Origin: Thalassococcus profundi
GTDB taxonomy: Bacteria > Pseudomonadota > Alphaproteobacteria > Rhodobacterales > Rhodobacteraceae
Length of the DNA: 64,000 bases
Reading direction: 5' to 3'
Assembly: GCF_003344785.1 (NCBI RefSeq)
Contig: NZ_QPMK01000008.1
Location: 96,373-160,372, forward strand
Positions 61,826 to 64,000 of the stretch are shown here, one piece after another (the stretch's first letter is position 1; the number at the start of each line of letters is the position of its first letter). The notes under the pieces were generated by a model. That model searched no databases, was not told the origin of the DNA, and saw only the letters and a program-made list of their open reading frames with translations. The position numbers and the translations under genes were made by a program.

Positions 61826-63117
61826 GCTGGGAATTCGGCGCTGCGGTCGCCATGATCGTCCTGTCCGCCATCATCGGCCTGCCCATAGGGCACGCGATGC
61901 TGGCCTCCTCGGTGTTCTACCTGCTTCTGCAGGGTCAGGACATGTCCATCGCCTTCGAGCAGATGCTGACCGGTCTCTACGGCTCCTATGTCCTGCTGGC
62001 GATCCCGCTCTTCATCTTCGCCGCCGACCTGATGAACGTAGGCTCCCTTTCGGACAAGCTGCTGGATTTCTGCCGCGCCCTCGTGGGCCGCTTCCGCGGC
62101 GGATTGGGACATGTGAACGTCGTCTCCTCGCTGATCTTCTCGGGCATGTCCGGCTCCGCCATCGCGGATGCGGTCGGCATGGGTCGGATCATCATCAACC
62201 TGATGACCAAGGACGGGAAATACCCGGGTGCCTATGCCGGGGCGATAACGGCGGCCTCGGCGATCATCGGGCCGATCATCCCGCCATCGATCCCGATGGT
62301 CCTCTATGCACTCGTCTCGGACACTTCGATCGGGTTCCTGTTCCTCGGGGGTGTGGCACCGGGGCTGATCCTGGGCATCCTGCTGATGACGATGAACGCT
62401 TGGCAGGCTCGCATCCACGACTACCCCGTGGAAGAGCCCGTACCGCTGCGAGAGTTGCCCGGCATCACGCTGCGCGCGGTGCCCGCCCTGCTGATGCCCG
62501 TCATCCTTCTGGTCGGAATTTATGGTGGTGTCACGACCCCGACGGAGGCCGCTGCGCTGGCCGCGCTCTACGCCTTTCTCGTGTCGACGCTGTTCTACAG
62601 GTCGGTCAGCCTGCGCCTCGCCTACGAGACCGTGCGCAACTCCGCCAAGTCCACGGCAGCTGTCGGTTTCCTCATCGCCGGGGCGCTTGCCTTCAATTAC
62701 GTGGTGACGATCGAACAGGTGCCCAACGTGATCCGCGATGCGCTTGGCGATACCGAACTGACGCGCATCACCTTTTTGCTGCTGGTCAACGTCATCCTGC
62801 TGTTGCTGGGCTGTCTGCTGGAGGCCAATGCGATCCTGCTCGTGATCGTCCCGATTTTCCTGCCCACCGCCGTTTCGCTCGGGATCGACCCGGTGCATTT
62901 CGGCGTAATCGTGGTCGTCAACACGATGATCGGGCTGGCGACGCCGCCATACGGCCTGCTGCTCTTCGTCGTGACCTCGATCACACGATCACCGATCCGC
63001 GAGACGATCCGGCACCTTCTGCCTTTTCTCGCCATCATGATCGCGGGACTGGGAATAATCACTTTGGTGCCGGACATCGTGCTCTGGCTGCCGCGGCTTT
63101 ATGGCTATGGCGGATGA
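61822..63117 (+). CDS. dctM: TRAP transporter large permease (DctM)
   Basis: The 431-aa protein has the full DctM length, with about eleven to twelve hydrophobic segments: GLPIGHAMLASSVFYLL, FSGMSGSAIADAVGMGRIIINLM, AITAASAIIGPIIPPSIPMVLY and LLGCLLEANAILLVIVPIFLP. It overlaps dctQ by 4 bases. It completes the transporter of the quinate/shikimate operon. Confidence 0.93.
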   Translation: MSWEFGAAVAMIVLSAIIGLPIGHAMLASSVFYLLLQGQDMSIAFEQMLTGLYGSYVLLAIPLFIFAADLMNVGSLSDKLLDFCRALVGRFRGGLGHVNVVSSLIFSGMSGSAIADAVGMGRIIINLMTKDGKYPGAYAGAITAASAIIGPIIPPSIPMVLYALVSDTSIGFLFLGGVAPGLILGILLMTMNAWQARIHDYPVEEPVPLRELPGITLRAVPALLMPVILLVGIYGGVTTPTEAAALAALYAFLVSTLFYRSVSLRLAYETVRNSAKSTAAVGFLIAGALAFNYVVTIEQVPNVIRDALGDTELTRITFLLLVNVILLLLGCLLEANAILLVIVPIFLPTAVSLGIDPVHFGVIVVVNTMIGLATPPYGLLLFVVTSITRSPIRETIRHLLPFLAIMIAGLGIITLVPDIVLWLPRLYGYGG

Positions 63118-63133
63118 CCTTTTGGAGACTTCA

Positions 63134-63571
63134 ATGGACACGATCCTGATCATCAACGGCCCCAACCTCGACATGCTAGGCACCCGCCAGCCCGAGGTCT
63201 ACGGCTACGACACCCTGGCCGACGTGGAGGCGCTCTGCCAGCGCATCGCCAAGGACGAGGGCGTCGCCATCGACTTCCGCCAGAGCGACAGCGAAGCCGA
63301 GATCATGGGATGGATCAAGAAAGGGCGTGGGACGACAGCGGGCCTCATCCTGAACCCCGCCGGCTTCACCTCGACCTCCATTGCGATCCTCGATGCGTTG
63401 CTGATCTACGAACGTCCGATCATCGAAGTGCATATCTCGCCGCTGTTCCGGCGCGACGAGTTCCGGCACCTCAGCTACCCGTCCAAGGCCGCGTCAGCGA
63501 AGATCGAAGGGTTCGGAATCCGCGGCTACGAGTTCGCCCTGCGCAAGCTGGCCGAATGGGCGCGCGGCTGA
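63134..63571 (+). CDS. aroQ: 3-dehydroquinate dehydratase, type II
   Basis: The 145-aa protein is a type II dehydroquinase: LIINGPNLDMLGTRQPEVYG with the active-site Tyr, NPAGFTSTS, EVHISPLFRRDEFRHLSY with catalytic His and Arg. In the second motif the usual THTS reads TSTS. It interconverts 3-dehydroquinate and 3-dehydroshikimate, linking quinate oxidation to QuiC. ATG 63134 has GGAGA upstream; the earlier ATG overlaps dctM. Confidence 0.9.
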   Translation: MDTILIINGPNLDMLGTRQPEVYGYDTLADVEALCQRIAKDEGVAIDFRQSDSEAEIMGWIKKGRGTTAGLILNPAGFTSTSIAILDALLIYERPIIEVHISPLFRRDEFRHLSYPSKAASAKIEGFGIRGYEFALRKLAEWARG

Positions 63572-63811
63572 ACTGGACCTATTTGAGGCTGCAAAGATAC
63601 GGCAGGATGCGTTCAAAGCGGCTCGAAACGTCGGAGGAATCTTTCGAACCTCTGATCTGGAGCGCCTCGCAAACACATTGCAAGCGACGATTTTCGATCT
63701 GTTTGGCTTTGCGCATAGGATAGATCTTGCCGACCGAACAGAGCGCCTGACCGAACATATAGCATGCGACGGCGGAGCAAGACCGCAGGAACGCGCGCGT
63801 GAAGGCTAAAG

Positions 63812-63853
63812 TTAAGCCGCCAGCAAGTCCTGCTCCAGCTTCTCGAACATCCC
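63812..63853 (-). pseudogene. Integrase C-terminal tail, second copy
   Basis: The minus-strand peptide GMFEKLEQDLLAA plus stop matches, nearly base for base, the end of the integrase at 47899-47940. Only 14 codons remain before the IS element begins. Confidence 0.75.
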
Positions 63854-63854
63854 A

Positions 63855-64000
63855 GAGGTGGTCCTACATTTTAGACCAGCTTGCAGCCTTTTTAAGATGG
63901 ATCAGGGATTGATTTAGGCTGCTAATCTCATTGGTTCTGTTTTGCTGGCATAGGCCTCATCGGGGGTCAATATTCCGTGGGTCGAATGCGGGCGCTCGGA
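63855..64000 (-). mobile_element. IS3-type insertion sequence, right part, cut by window edge
   Basis: The element seems to begin near 63855 within GGTGGTCCTACATTTTAGACC, which is a likely terminal inverted repeat, directly after the integrase tail. The transposase gene end lies inside. The rest lies beyond the window. Confidence 0.65.
63914..64000 (-). CDS. IS3-family transposase, C-terminal end (partial)
   Basis: The minus-strand frame is open to the right edge. It encodes SERPHSTHGILTPDEAYASK and ends TEPMRLAA, which is the usual end of the IS3-family integrase-core transposase (RPHSXLGxxTPxEAY type). The body of the gene, with the DDE residues, lies outside the window. Confidence 0.8.
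   Translation of the reverse strand, partial: SERPHSTHGILTPDEAYASKTEPMRLAA

Noticed and set aside
63573..63806. Open forward frame of 78 codons after the dehydroquinase
   Set aside because: No start codon with a ribosome binding site and no motif recognised; such a frame is expected by chance at this GC. I cannot exclude a 5'-truncated gene.
1..64000. CRISPR array, toxin-antitoxin or phage-defence island
   Set aside because: No regular short repeats with spacers and no cas, restriction or recognised defence genes were seen; HTH and RHH proteins here lack toxin partners.

Overview
The window looks like accessory DNA of a Rhodobacteraceae (Roseobacter-group) alphaproteobacterium. The support is high GC with GC-rich third positions, many TRAP and ABC solute transporters, Tat- and Sec-exported binding proteins, and protein sequences typical of that family. 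No rRNA, complete tRNA, replication gene or CRISPR array is visible. The region is strongly mosaic: about ten decapitated or beheaded genes mark old breakpoints.

Layout, left to right. (1) 1-4738: end of a TRAP permease, a 56-aa membrane protein, an IlvD/Edd sugar-acid dehydratase, an RraA-like protein and a ketoglutarate-semialdehyde-type dehydrogenase, together a non-phosphorylative sugar-acid pathway. (2) 4843-12488: a small HTH protein, then a LacI-type repressor divergent from a ribitol operon (binding protein, ATPase, permease, ribitol dehydrogenase, D-ribulokinase) with twin operator palindromes between them. (3) 12.5-20.1 kb: remnant of a glycerophosphodiesterase, then a PhnCDEE-type transporter with a HAD hydrolase, a DeoR regulator, a NUDIX hydrolase and a Pit phosphate transporter, all pointing to phosphate or phosphodiester scavenging. 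(4) 20.3-23.4 kb: truncated GntR regulator, HPP-CBS membrane protein, PACE-type efflux protein, 5-formyl-THF cyclo-ligase. (5) 23.4-29.7 kb: a block bounded by two gene-gene breakpoints, holding a DctM fragment, two SDRs, a split transketolase and a truncated thiolase, followed by IS debris and a second copy of a 299-bp repeat first seen at 5.1 kb. (6) 30.0-32.8 kb: RHH regulator, PHB-depolymerase-type esterase, C45-type acyltransferase.

(7) 32764-49659 is the most notable part: an exopolysaccharide island flanked by 52-bp direct repeats of a tRNA-Phe 3' end, with a truncated tyrosine integrase and a recombinase-like protein at its right end. It encodes a flippase, three glycosyltransferases, an outer-membrane export lipoprotein, a chain-length protein, a polymerase-like membrane protein, GalU, a fused WecG/undecaprenyl-phosphate sugar transferase, and its own signalling set: hybrid histidine kinase, periplasmic molybdopterin-fold protein and LuxR-type response regulator. 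A palindrome CCTATCC-N4-GGATAGG, or a close variant, lies upstream of each transcription unit, which suggests a self-contained regulon.

(8) 49.8-56.3 kb: SnoaL-like protein, cyanase with a cyanate/nitrate-type ABC transporter, and a divergent enhancer-binding protein whose GAFTGA loop reads GAFTAA. (9) 56.4-63.6 kb: IS66 remnant, TetR regulator and a quinate/shikimate operon (shikimate/quinate dehydrogenase, QuiC-type 3-dehydroshikimate dehydratase, complete TRAP transporter, type II dehydroquinase) leading to protocatechuate. The window ends in a second integrase tail cut by an IS3-type element.
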